Source of the DNA: VGEM01 sp033764265
Lineage (GTDB): Bacteria; Pseudomonadota; Alphaproteobacteria; Rhodospirillales; Rhodospirillaceae
DNA: 22,922 nt
Assembly: GCA_033764265.1 (NCBI GenBank)
Contig: JANRJB010000012.1
Span: 1-22,922, forward strand
Direction of reading: 5' to 3'
How positions within the stretch are numbered: the first letter of the stretch is position 1; every line of letters begins with the position of its first letter. The position numbers and the translations under genes were made by a program. Below the pieces are notes generated by a model, which saw nothing but the letters and a program-made list of their open reading frames with translations, was not told the origin of the DNA and made no database searches. This document shows, one piece after another, positions 7,595-16,140 of the stretch.

Positions 7595-8053
7595 ATGGAA
7601 AATCAAACCTTTAAAGACTTCCACGTACTGATTGTCGACGACGACTTGGCGTTCCTCGACCTGCTCGAGGTCATGCTGGGTTCGATCGGCATCAAGACCA
7701 TCACCCGGGCCGACAGCGGCGCCCAGGCCTTCAGCGCCGTGACCGAGCTGAAGCGCCCGGTGGACTGCACCATCTGCGATTTCAAGATGTCCAACGGCAA
7801 TGGCCTGCAGCTCTTGAAGATCATCCGCATGGGCCGGGTGAAATTCCTGCGCCCGGATGCCTGCTTCATCCTGCTCACCGCCTCCGGGGAGTCCGAGGTC
7901 GTGGCCACCGCCGCGCAGCTCGACGTGAACGCCTACCTGATCAAGCCGGTGACGCCCGACAAGCTCAAGACCGCGATCGCCAAGGCGCGCGGAAAATACT
8001 TCCCGGTCGACTTCAAGAAGTACGCCCAGGTCTTGGTCCCCGAGCCGTCGTGA
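7595..8053 (+). CDS. Single-domain response regulator (CheY-like REC)
   Basis: The 152-residue protein consists of one receiver domain with a short C-terminal tail. The acidic pocket (VDDD, residues 14-17), phospho-acceptor Asp62 (TICDFKMSNGNG), switch Thr95 (LLTASGE) and Lys117 (YLIKPVT) are all present, so it should be phosphorylated. There is no output domain, so it acts by protein contact or as a phosphate shuttle or sink. The start at 7595 places the conserved beta-1 strand about ten residues in; a longer frame from 7520 would overlap the previous stop. It lies 19 bases before the REC-GGDEF gene, and the two probably share a transcript. The phosphodonor could be the HPt domain of the convergent hybrid kinase at 9016-14037. 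Confidence 0.92.
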   Translation: MENQTFKDFHVLIVDDDLAFLDLLEVMLGSIGIKTITRADSGAQAFSAVTELKRPVDCTICDFKMSNGNGLQLLKIIRMGRVKFLRPDACFILLTASGESEVVATAAQLDVNAYLIKPVTPDKLKTAIAKARGKYFPVDFKKYAQVLVPEPS

Positions 8054-8072
8054 CCGGGTCGGGCGTGCGTTC

Positions 8073-8996
8073 GTGCTGAAAGATCGCGCCACCATTCTAC
8101 TTGTCGAGGACGACACGGCGATCGCCGGTTTCCTCGACGCGCTGCTCAGCCCGACCTATACCGTGATCCACGACACCACCGGCGCCCAGGCTCTGGCCAG
8201 CCTGGCGGCGACGCGCGTCGACCTTATCCTGCTGGATGTCGGGCTGCCCGACGTCGACGGGTTCGACCTGTGCCGCCGGCTGAAGGAAGCCCCGGAGTAC
8301 CTGTCGATTCCCGTGATCTTCCTGACCGCGCGCGCCGCGCCGGCCGACGAAACGCGCGCGTTCGACATCGGAGGCGTCGATTTCATCGCCAAGCCGGTGG
8401 TGCCGGCGGTGCTGATGGCGCGCGTGCGCACCCACGTCGAGCTGAAGAAGAACCGCGACGCCCTGGAACAGCTGGTGTTCGTCGATGGCCTGACCGGGCT
8501 GCCCAACCGGCGCGCGTTCGACCAGGCGCTGGTGCGCGAATGGCGACGGGAACTGCGTACGCACGAGCCCCTGTGCGTGGCGATGATTGACGTGGATCAC
8601 TTCAAGCAGTTCAACGACACCTACGGCCACGGCGCCGGCGACAACTGCCTGCGCGCCGTGGCCCAGGCCCTGCGATCGACCCTGCAGCGACCGGCCGACA
8701 TGGTCGCGCGTTACGGCGGCGAGGAGTTCGTGGCGTTGCTGCCGGGGACGACCGCCGAGGGCGGCACCGCGGTGGTGCGGAGCATGGTCGCTGCGGTCGC
8801 GGCGTTGAGTATCCCGCACGCCAAATCGAGCGCAGCCACGCACGTCACCATCAGCGCCGGCGTCTGCGCCGCGGTGCCGACGGCCGAGGCCGATGCCGCG
8901 CGCGTGGTCAAGGGCGCCGACGAGCAGCTGTATGCCGCCAAGCGCGGCGGCCGCAACCGAGTGTCCGTGGCCACGTCTCCGTCGTTGCCCGACTGA
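8073..8996 (+). CDS. Response regulator diguanylate cyclase (REC-GGDEF), active-site intact
   Basis: The 307-residue protein is a PleD/WspR-like two-domain regulator that should make c-di-GMP from two GTP. The receiver has Asp13/Asp14, phospho-acceptor Asp55 (LLDVGLPD), Thr85 and Lys107 (FIAKPV). The GGDEF domain (about 130-300) has the metal/GTP motif MIDVDHFKQFNDTYGH, the signature GGEEF at 215-219, and an RxxD inhibitory site (RPAD, 206-209) exactly five residues earlier. It should therefore be catalytically active and product-inhibited. The start is GTG at 8073, 19 bases after the REC gene, with only a weak ribosome-binding site. It converges with the hybrid kinase gene with 19 bases between stops. 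Confidence 0.94.
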   Translation: MLKDRATILLVEDDTAIAGFLDALLSPTYTVIHDTTGAQALASLAATRVDLILLDVGLPDVDGFDLCRRLKEAPEYLSIPVIFLTARAAPADETRAFDIGGVDFIAKPVVPAVLMARVRTHVELKKNRDALEQLVFVDGLTGLPNRRAFDQALVREWRRELRTHEPLCVAMIDVDHFKQFNDTYGHGAGDNCLRAVAQALRSTLQRPADMVARYGGEEFVALLPGTTAEGGTAVVRSMVAAVAALSIPHAKSSAATHVTISAGVCAAVPTAEADAARVVKGADEQLYAAKRGGRNRVSVATSPSLPD

Positions 8997-9015
8997 CCGG
9001 TTCTGATCGGCCGTC

Positions 9016-12000
9016 TCAGAGCGGCCGGCGTTCGCGCCAATCCTGCATGCTGTCCTGCGTGCGCGCGACCGCGCCGGCGATTTCGGCGGCGATCCCGGCG
9101 ATCACGTCGGGCGAGTGGCCGTTCTCCTCGACGCTGCGCGCCAATCGATTCAGCGCGACCGCACCGAATTGCGAGGACAGTCCCTTCAGCGCATGAGCCG
9201 CGCGGCGGGCTTGCGCCATGTCGCCGCTGCGCGCGGCAGCGGCGATTTTTTGGGCGTAATCGGACGCGTTGGCCGAGAACCGATCGAGCAGCGAATTCAT
9301 CGTCGCCGGCGCCACGCCACCGACGATCGATTCCAGGAAGGCTTCGTCGAGGATTTCTGGCGTTGACGCCGCGGGAGGCGCTGTTTCGGTTGCGGCAGGC
9401 AAGTCCGCGTTCGGCGACGCGAGCCCCGCCCCATTGTCGCCGCGGACCGAGGTCAGCCGGACCATTTCAACCGCCAACAGCGCCCAGTCGATGGGCTTGG
9501 TGATCACCGCATCGGCACCGGCAGCCATGTATTCGCGGTGATGTTCGACGATGGCGTCGGCCGTCAGCGCGATGATCGGCACGCGCGAACACAGGCTGTC
9601 GTCCGAGCGGATGCTGCGCACCGCCGCCGGGCCGTCCATGATCGGCATCTGCATGTCCATAAGAACGAGATCGAAGCGGCTGTACTGCGCTTCGGTCACC
9701 GCGGCGACGCCCTGGTCGACGGCGGTGACGGCGTGGCCCTGACGCGTCAGCATGGCGCCGATCAGCATGCGTGTCGTATCGTTATCTTCGGCAACCAGCA
9801 CTTTGAGGGGCCGCACCGGCGGCGCAACGGTCCCGCCGCCCGCAGCGCGGCGCGCCGACGCCGGATCGGCCGCCTCGACGCGGGCGCGGTCGCCGGCGCC
9901 CACCAGCACCGTAAAACCGAAGGTCGAGCCATTGCCCGGCGCGCTTTCCACCCAGATTTGTCCGCCCATCAGTTCGGCCAGGTTCTTGCTGATGGCGAGG
10001 CCCAGACCAGTGCCGCCGAATTTGCGCGAGGTCGACACGTCGCCCTGCTCGAAGGGCTTAAACAGCCGCGCCATCACCTCGGGCGCGATGCCGATGCCGG
10101 TATCCGACACCAGGGTTTCGATCAGGTACTTGCCGGCGTCGAGAGGCGTTTCCTTAACCGTGATCTTGATCTTGCCGCCTTTGGTGAACTTGTTGGCATT
10201 TCCGACCAGGTTGGTCAGGATCTGCCGATATCGCTTCGCGTCGCCGCGGTAGATGCCGGCGATGCCGTCCGGAATGTCGGTGTCCAGCGCATTGCCGCTT
10301 TCCGAGGCGAGCGCCGCGATGACGGCGCAAACGTCGCCGACCACCTGGTGCAGCGAGAAATCGATGCTCTCCAGTTCCACGCGCCCCGCCTCGATCTTGG
10401 CGAAGTCGAGGATGTCGTTCAGCAGGTCGAGCAGCGCGTGGGCCGATCGCGTCAACGTATCCAATAGGTCCTTCTGTTCGGCGCGCAGGCCGCTGCCGGC
10501 CAGCAGGTCAGACATGCCGAGGACGCCGGTCATCGGCGTGCGCAGTTCATGGCTCATCATGGCCAGGAACTGGCTCTTCGCGGCATTGGCGCGTTCGGCC
10601 TTTTCGCGCTCCACTTCCAACTGGCGCGTCAGGCTCATCAGCTCCTGGGTCTGGTTGATCAGCCGCTCGTTGGCCTCGCGCAGCTCCTGCTCGCGCTCCA
10701 CGCGCTCGGTGATGTCGCGCGACACTGAAAGCACCTGTTTGCTGCCGTCCCCATCGGGCGACGGCACGAGCGACAATTCGGATTCGAGCCAGATGTATGT
10801 GCCGTCCTTGCGGCGCAGGCGAAAGCGCTGCGGCGGCAAATCCGCGTCGGGGTTGTCGATCAGCTTTTGTGACTGGATGCGCACCAGTGGCAGATCGTCG
10901 GGGTGAACGTAGTCGTTGACCTGCGTATGGCGCGCCTCGTCGGGCGTGTAACCGGTCACCTGCAGGCTCGATGGCGACACGTAGGTGGCGATCCCCTTCA
11001 GCGTGCGCAAAGCCACGATGTCTTTGGAATTCTCGATCAACGCACGGAACCGCTCCTCGCTGTCGCGCAGGGCTTCCTCGGCGGCTACCGCTTCGGTGAC
11101 GTCCAGCACCGTCATTTGCCAGGCCGGCACGTCGTCCCAGACGATCTGTCGGCCGATAATGTCGAACCACTTGCGATTGCCGTCACGGTCGACAATCGGT
11201 CGGCGCAGGACCTGTCCATCGAGCGCGCCGGAAATCGCCGACTTCCAGAAGGATTCGCTGTGCGCCCGGGCATCAGTCTGCAAGTGGACCAATAACGACG
11301 GCAGCGCCAACACGTCCTCGATCCGCTCGTACCCCAGCATTTGTGCATAAGACATGTTGCAGAACAGCGGGCGGAATTTGTGATGAATCACGACGCCCTG
11401 AATCGAGCCCTCGATCAGGTCGCGGAATTTCTTCTCGCTGACGGTCACGGCGTCGGCGGCCAGTTTTTCCTTGGTGATATCGCGCACAAAGCCGATTTCG
11501 CGCTCGCGCTGGCCTTGCTGGTCGTACTGCTCCACCCAGCGCACGTGAACCCAGATCGTTTCACCGTCGCCGCGACGCACGCGCAGCTCCATGTCGAGCG
11601 GCTTGCCAGTTCCGCTCATCTTATTCACCCGGCGCGCGAACTCGCCGACGTCGTCCGGATAGACGATGGAATTGAAGTAGTCCGTCGCGGGCACGAAGTC
11701 GGAGGGCACGCCGAAAATTTCTTTCAGCCGCGGCGACCAATAGATCTTTTCGGGGTTGTCCACGCGCGAGAAGAACCCGGCATTTGACGCCGCGACGGCC
11801 AACTCCAGCGTCTGGCTGCTGGACTGCAGCGCTTCCTGGGCGCGGCGTCGTTCGGTGATGTCGGTGATCGAACCCGCCAGGCGTTCGACCTTGCCGTCGG
11901 CGCCGCGCATGGCACGCGCACGGCTGTGAACCCACACGTAATCGCCGCGCGCGTGGCGAACCCGGTATTCCACGTCAAAGCGCATGCCATCGGCTACCGA

Positions 12001-14037
12001 CGCCTTGGTCGCAGCGGCGATCGCCGGCAGATCGTCGGGATGGATCAGCCCGCGCAGCAGCTCGAGGCTGGGCCGGAACCCCTCGACCGGCAAACCAACG
12101 ATGATCGCGAACCGGTCGGAGATGGTGAGCGTGTTCGACGCCACATCCCAGTCCCACAGGGCCGCGCCCGAACCTTCGACGGCGCGCTCAAGTTTCTCGC
12201 GGCTGGCGGCCAATTCGGCGGCGGCGGCCTTCTCGGCCGTGATGTCGCGCACGAAACCGACCCGGCGTTGAATCTTCCCGTCGGGATCGCGCTGAATCAT
12301 GCCGCGAACGCCGAGCCATCGGTACGTGCCATCGGCGTGCCGAGCGCGCAACTGCAGATCGATCGTGGCGCCGGATGATTCAGCCGCACCGATAATCGAC
12401 AACATTGGCGCCAGGTCATCCGGATGAACGAGCGAGTTGAAGAAGGCCTGTGGAATGACGAAATCCGCAGCGACGCCAAAGATCTGACGCAGGCGCGGTG
12501 ACCAGTGAATGGTTGAGTCTTGTTCCTCGAGCGAAAAATATCCGGCGTTGGACGCTTCCATGGCCAGTTCGAGGATCGAACGGCTGGTGCGCAGGTCGTC
12601 CTCGGCCTGCTTGCGGGCCGTGATGTCGACCATCGTGCCGGTCATGCGCAACGGCCGGCCGTCAGCGTCGCGCTGCACCTCGCCGCGGCTCGTCACCCAC
12701 AGATAGTGCCCGTCGGCGTGCCGGATGCGATAATCGAGTTCATAGGGCGCTCCGGCGTTCACCGCAGCGTCCAGCGCCGCGCGCACCCGCGGCAGATCGT
12801 CAGGGTGGATCAACTGCCCGCGCAGCTCGAAGCTCGGCGTGAAGGTGTCGTAGGGAAACCCCAGCATCTCGGCGAAGCGGGGCGAGACCGATCCGCCGCC
12901 CTTCAGGTCCCATTCCCATACTGCCGCGCCCGATCCTTGGATCGCGCGTTGCAGCAATTCTTCGCTGGTCGCCAGGGCTTTGGTGGCTTGGCGGAGCGCT
13001 GTGACGTCATGCGTTACGCCGAACGTATCGCGCAGCGTTCCATCGGCGTCCCGGCGCGCATTTACAGTTTGGCTCAGGTAGCGGATTTCACCGTCAGGCC
13101 GGCGGATGCGCATGTCGTAGCTGTCGATGACGCGTCCATCTCGCATTGCCGCAATACTTTCCCGGATGCGCGGCAAGTCTTCCTCGAGAACCAAGGCGGT
13201 GATGGACGCGTTGGTCGGCACGAACGTGGCCGGATCCTGCCCGAAGATTCGGTACATCTCCGCCGACCACGCCACGCCCTGCCCATCACCGCGAATCCGC
13301 CAATGGCCGACGTGGGCGATGGATTCGGCTAGTCGCAGGTCATCGGCCAACTGCTCCAGTGCGCGCCGGCCGACTTCCTGTTGCGACAGCGTACGGAACA
13401 GCAGGTAGACCGCGACCCCGCCGGCAACCAGCAGAATGCCGCCGAAGGTGCGGATAGCCCGTGCCGTGAAGTCGTAGAGCGACGCGCTGGCGTCGCGGCG
13501 GTCCACCTTGGCGGAAAAGTACGCGGTGATGACGCCGTCGTGCCGGACCGGGATGGCCGCCTCGGCGAAACCGTTCGCCAGGGTGCCGCCGGTCACCAGA
13601 TCGGTTGCCCCGCTGATCTTGCCGTCCTGAATCAGCCGGCCGAACAGTTCCGCACGCATCGACATCCCGACATCGACGCCATTGGTCGCGGCCACGATCG
13701 CGCCCGACCGGTCGAATACCCGAAATTCGATCTCGCCGGCGGCCTGCAGACTGGCACGAATCGCTGCCTGCGCGTCTTCGCCGATCGTACCGCCTTCAAC
13801 CTGCGCCCCCGACACGGCTGCCAAACCGAGCGCACCGGCCGTCGCCCAGCGTTCGGCGATATTGATCGTGATGCCCTCGATCACCCGGTCGCGCTCGAAA
13901 GTAATCGCGATGGCCGCCGTGCCCAGCACTGCCAGAATTGCAAAGCCGAACACCGCCACCACGGTACGCGCTTTCACGGCGCGTGGGGCGGTTGTGGGCG
14001 GATGGCGAACGCCGGTGTCGGGCGAAGTATCGTTCAT
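9016..14037 (-). CDS. Membrane hybrid histidine kinase: 2 TM, 7 PAS, HisKA, HATPase, REC, HPt
   Basis: The 1673-residue protein has helix 1 at about 25-46, a periplasmic segment of about 150 residues of unrecognised type, and helix 2 at about 198-215. Seven PAS domains (mostly PAS_3-like, several ending in DIT) follow at about 228-350, 354-477, 481-604, 608-733, 737-858, 862-984 and 988-1114. Next come a coiled coil (1114-1155), HisKA with His1163 (SHELRTP), an ATPase domain with N-box Asn1280, DTGIG (1312-1316) and GGTGLGL (1341-1347), a receiver with Asp1461 (LMDMQMPIMDG), Thr1492 and Lys1514, and an HPt domain with His1615 (AAHALKGL). It should run an internal His-Asp-His relay and pass phosphate to a separate receiver; the two REC genes just across the convergent junction are the obvious candidates. 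PAS pairs 2-3 and 4-5 look like a duplicated cassette. The ATG has no clear Shine-Dalgarno. The PQQ enzyme gene lies 47 bases upstream on the same strand. Confidence 0.95.
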   Translation of the reverse strand: MNDTSPDTGVRHPPTTAPRAVKARTVVAVFGFAILAVLGTAAIAITFERDRVIEGITINIAERWATAGALGLAAVSGAQVEGGTIGEDAQAAIRASLQAAGEIEFRVFDRSGAIVAATNGVDVGMSMRAELFGRLIQDGKISGATDLVTGGTLANGFAEAAIPVRHDGVITAYFSAKVDRRDASASLYDFTARAIRTFGGILLVAGGVAVYLLFRTLSQQEVGRRALEQLADDLRLAESIAHVGHWRIRGDGQGVAWSAEMYRIFGQDPATFVPTNASITALVLEEDLPRIRESIAAMRDGRVIDSYDMRIRRPDGEIRYLSQTVNARRDADGTLRDTFGVTHDVTALRQATKALATSEELLQRAIQGSGAAVWEWDLKGGGSVSPRFAEMLGFPYDTFTPSFELRGQLIHPDDLPRVRAALDAAVNAGAPYELDYRIRHADGHYLWVTSRGEVQRDADGRPLRMTGTMVDITARKQAEDDLRTSRSILELAMEASNAGYFSLEEQDSTIHWSPRLRQIFGVAADFVIPQAFFNSLVHPDDLAPMLSIIGAAESSGATIDLQLRARHADGTYRWLGVRGMIQRDPDGKIQRRVGFVRDITAEKAAAAELAASREKLERAVEGSGAALWDWDVASNTLTISDRFAIIVGLPVEGFRPSLELLRGLIHPDDLPAIAAATKASVADGMRFDVEYRVRHARGDYVWVHSRARAMRGADGKVERLAGSITDITERRRAQEALQSSSQTLELAVAASNAGFFSRVDNPEKIYWSPRLKEIFGVPSDFVPATDYFNSIVYPDDVGEFARRVNKMSGTGKPLDMELRVRRGDGETIWVHVRWVEQYDQQGQREREIGFVRDITKEKLAADAVTVSEKKFRDLIEGSIQGVVIHHKFRPLFCNMSYAQMLGYERIEDVLALPSLLVHLQTDARAHSESFWKSAISGALDGQVLRRPIVDRDGNRKWFDIIGRQIVWDDVPAWQMTVLDVTEAVAAEEALRDSEERFRALIENSKDIVALRTLKGIATYVSPSSLQVTGYTPDEARHTQVNDYVHPDDLPLVRIQSQKLIDNPDADLPPQRFRLRRKDGTYIWLESELSLVPSPDGDGSKQVLSVSRDITERVEREQELREANERLINQTQELMSLTRQLEVEREKAERANAAKSQFLAMMSHELRTPMTGVLGMSDLLAGSGLRAEQKDLLDTLTRSAHALLDLLNDILDFAKIEAGRVELESIDFSLHQVVGDVCAVIAALASESGNALDTDIPDGIAGIYRGDAKRYRQILTNLVGNANKFTKGGKIKITVKETPLDAGKYLIETLVSDTGIGIAPEVMARLFKPFEQGDVSTSRKFGGTGLGLAISKNLAELMGGQIWVESAPGNGSTFGFTVLVGAGDRARVEAADPASARRAAGGGTVAPPVRPLKVLVAEDNDTTRMLIGAMLTRQGHAVTAVDQGVAAVTEAQYSRFDLVLMDMQMPIMDGPAAVRSIRSDDSLCSRVPIIALTADAIVEHHREYMAAGADAVITKPIDWALLAVEMVRLTSVRGDNGAGLASPNADLPAATETAPPAASTPEILDEAFLESIVGGVAPATMNSLLDRFSANASDYAQKIAAAARSGDMAQARRAAHALKGLSSQFGAVALNRLARSVEENGHSPDVIAGIAAEIAGAVARTQDSMQDWRERRPL

Positions 14038-14084
14038 GCCGCAATTCTAAAGGATACGGTGTGTTTTTCTATTCGGGCAGCGGG

Positions 14085-15998
14085 CTATTCCGGCAGGGCA
14101 AACGCCGTTAACCAATCGCCCAAAGGCGTGTCGGCCAGGATACTGCCGCCCGCGGCGATCACAACGTATTGGCGGCCTCGATGGACGTAGGTCATCGGTA
14201 CGGACATCCCGGGCGCGGGCAGTTCAGCCGCCCAGAGTTCAACCCCCGTGTCGATATCGTAGGCCCGGAAAACGGGATCGGTGGTGGCGGCCATGAACAC
14301 CAGCCCGCCGGCCGTGACGATCGGTCCGCCGATCACCGGCGAACCCCAGGCGGCGGGACTTTTCAGCAATTTGAACGGCCCGAACGGCACCTGGCCGACG
14401 GTCCGCCGCCAAACGAATTCGCCGCTGGCCAGGTCGATGGCCGCCAGTTCGCCCCACGGCGGCGGATTGCACGGCACGCCGAACGGCGAAAGCCAGCGCG
14501 TGCCCTGGATGCGATAGGGCGTGCCTTCCATGTAGCGCGACATGGTACCGGGCGCGGCGCGCGCGTTGGGATCGTTGCGCCGCTCGGCTTCCGGCACCGG
14601 GATCAGCTTGGCGGTGAAGGCGAAGTTCTGTGCCTTCACGATCAGCCGGTTGCGCGCGGGGTCGTAGGCCGCCCCGCCCCAGTTGCCGCCGCCGCCGGGC
14701 GACGGGAAGATCAGCGATCCGCGCTCGCTGGGCGGCGTGAACGGACCCTCGTAGCGGAATTGCGCGAGGGTCTCGCGGCACTTGCCGCGGTCCCACGGCG
14801 TCAGGCCGAAAATCTGCTCGGGATCGAGCGTCTGGGCCGAGAATGGCGCGGGCTTCAGCGGAATCGGCTGAGTCGGTGCGGCCGCTTCGCCCGGCACATC
14901 GGACGCCGGCACAGGGCGATCCTCGATCGGGAACAGGGGCGCGCCGGTGTCGCGGTGGAACACGAACACCGTGCCCATCTTGGTGATCTGCACCACCGCC
15001 GGGATCGCGACGCCATCGCGCACGATGTCCACGAGATGCGGCTGATCGGGCAGGTCGTAATCGAACAGGTCATGGCGAACGATCTGCCGGTGCCATTTCA
15101 CTGCGCCGGTGGCGGCGTCGATCGCCAGCACGGCGTTGGCGTAGGGAATGTCGGCCGTGCGCCCGGCGCCGTACACGTCCACGCTGGGGCTGCCGGTGGC
15201 GATGAACGCCATGTTCCGGTCGACGTCGATACTGAACGGCGGCCAAACGTCGGCCCCGCCGGTGGCGGCGCTGAGTTCGGGCGGCACCGTGACGATACGC
15301 CAGATCAGCGCCCCGCTGCGCACGTCAAGCGCGCGAATCACGCCGTCGGGGGAATCGGCGGCGATGTTGTCGCCGACCGAACCGCCGATCACCAGCACGT
15401 CGCCGACCACCGCCGGCGGCGACGTCATGACGATGCGCCCGGTACCACCGGCTTCGGGACGGGTCAGATCCACCACGCCGCCTGCGCCGAAATCCACGCA
15501 GGCCATGCCCGTGTCGGCATCGACGGCGAACATGCGGCCCATGCGGTCGCCCTTGAAAACGCGCTTCTGGCACGGCGCCCCGGGCGCGGGGTCGCCGGCC
15601 TGCCAATAGGCCACGCCGCGGCAGATAGTGGCCTGCGGCGGATCGGAGACCAGCCCCGCATGCGGATCGAACGACCACGTCTCGTTGCCGGTGCCGGGAT
15701 CGATGGCGATGATGCGGTTGAAGGTGCTGCAGGCGTACAGCGTTTCGTTGGCGTAGATCGGCGTGACCTCGTATGACGCCGCGCGTGCGCCGGCCTGATA
15801 TCGCGCCAAGTCGCCGGTGCGATGGGTCCAGGCCGGTCGCAGGCGGGCGACGTTGCCGCGGTCGATTTGGGCGCTTGTGCCGTAATGCCCACCGCCGGGC
15901 GCGCCGCCGTAGGCCGGCCAGCCGCCGTCCTGCGCGTACCCGGACACCGATCCAAACGCGATCGCCGCGGTCAGCAGAACGAATGCTTTCGTGGTCAT
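14085..15998 (-). CDS. Periplasmic PQQ-dependent dehydrogenase (glucose/quinate dehydrogenase-like quinoprotein)
   Basis: The 637-residue protein starts with a Sec-type signal peptide (about residues 1-23, ending in YAQ) and continues as an eight-bladed propeller of the quinoprotein dehydrogenase type. It resembles the catalytic domain of membrane glucose and quinate dehydrogenases: YGGAPGGGHYG near residue 30, RIIAIDPGTGNETWSFD (95-111), CRGVAYW (126-132), RMFAVDADTGMACVDFGAGG (155-174), WRRTVGQVPFG, and a C-terminal MTYVHRGRQYVVIAAGGS. The N-terminal membrane anchor of true glucose dehydrogenase is missing, as is a fused cytochrome c, so the electron acceptor is unclear. It should oxidise a sugar or alcohol in the periplasm using PQQ and a divalent metal. 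No PQQ biosynthesis genes are in view. It may be co-transcribed with the hybrid kinase. Confidence 0.88.
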   Translation of the reverse strand: MTTKAFVLLTAAIAFGSVSGYAQDGGWPAYGGAPGGGHYGTSAQIDRGNVARLRPAWTHRTGDLARYQAGARAASYEVTPIYANETLYACSTFNRIIAIDPGTGNETWSFDPHAGLVSDPPQATICRGVAYWQAGDPAPGAPCQKRVFKGDRMGRMFAVDADTGMACVDFGAGGVVDLTRPEAGGTGRIVMTSPPAVVGDVLVIGGSVGDNIAADSPDGVIRALDVRSGALIWRIVTVPPELSAATGGADVWPPFSIDVDRNMAFIATGSPSVDVYGAGRTADIPYANAVLAIDAATGAVKWHRQIVRHDLFDYDLPDQPHLVDIVRDGVAIPAVVQITKMGTVFVFHRDTGAPLFPIEDRPVPASDVPGEAAAPTQPIPLKPAPFSAQTLDPEQIFGLTPWDRGKCRETLAQFRYEGPFTPPSERGSLIFPSPGGGGNWGGAAYDPARNRLIVKAQNFAFTAKLIPVPEAERRNDPNARAAPGTMSRYMEGTPYRIQGTRWLSPFGVPCNPPPWGELAAIDLASGEFVWRRTVGQVPFGPFKLLKSPAAWGSPVIGGPIVTAGGLVFMAATTDPVFRAYDIDTGVELWAAELPAPGMSVPMTYVHRGRQYVVIAAGGSILADTPLGDWLTAFALPE

Positions 15999-16099
15999 CG
16001 GCGCGCGGCCCCGCCCCGTTCGAATCGGGCGGAAATAGGGCGCGCCGATTCACGTTCTATGAACCAATTTAGCCTAATCGTGCGGCTCATGCCCGGAAA

Positions 16100-16123
16100 G
16101 GGCCCGCGATCAACGACGGGCCC
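16100..16123 (+). repeat. Perfect inverted repeat in the leader of the REC/degenerate-GGDEF gene
   Basis: GGGCCCG at 16100-16106 and CGGGCCC at 16117-16123 form a seven-pair all-GC stem with a ten-base loop. It ends 17 bases before the ATG at 16141 and just before the GGAGAG ribosome-binding site (16132-16137). It could be an operator or a translation-limiting leader hairpin. It lies in the 142-base gap between divergent genes; the motif is not one I recognise. Confidence 0.4.
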
Positions 16124-16140
16124 CACGCGGCGGAGAGACC

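Noticed and set aside
14044..14049. TAGAAT -10-like box six bases before the hybrid kinase ATG, suggesting a leaderless transcript
   Set aside because: No -35 match at any reasonable spacing; the lack of a Shine-Dalgarno is noted but leaderless translation is not supported.
14169..15776. 535-codon plus-strand open frame opposite the PQQ dehydrogenase
   Set aside because: Composition is typical of an antisense shadow (Arg, His, Gly, Asp repeats) and the opposite strand has a clear quinoprotein.
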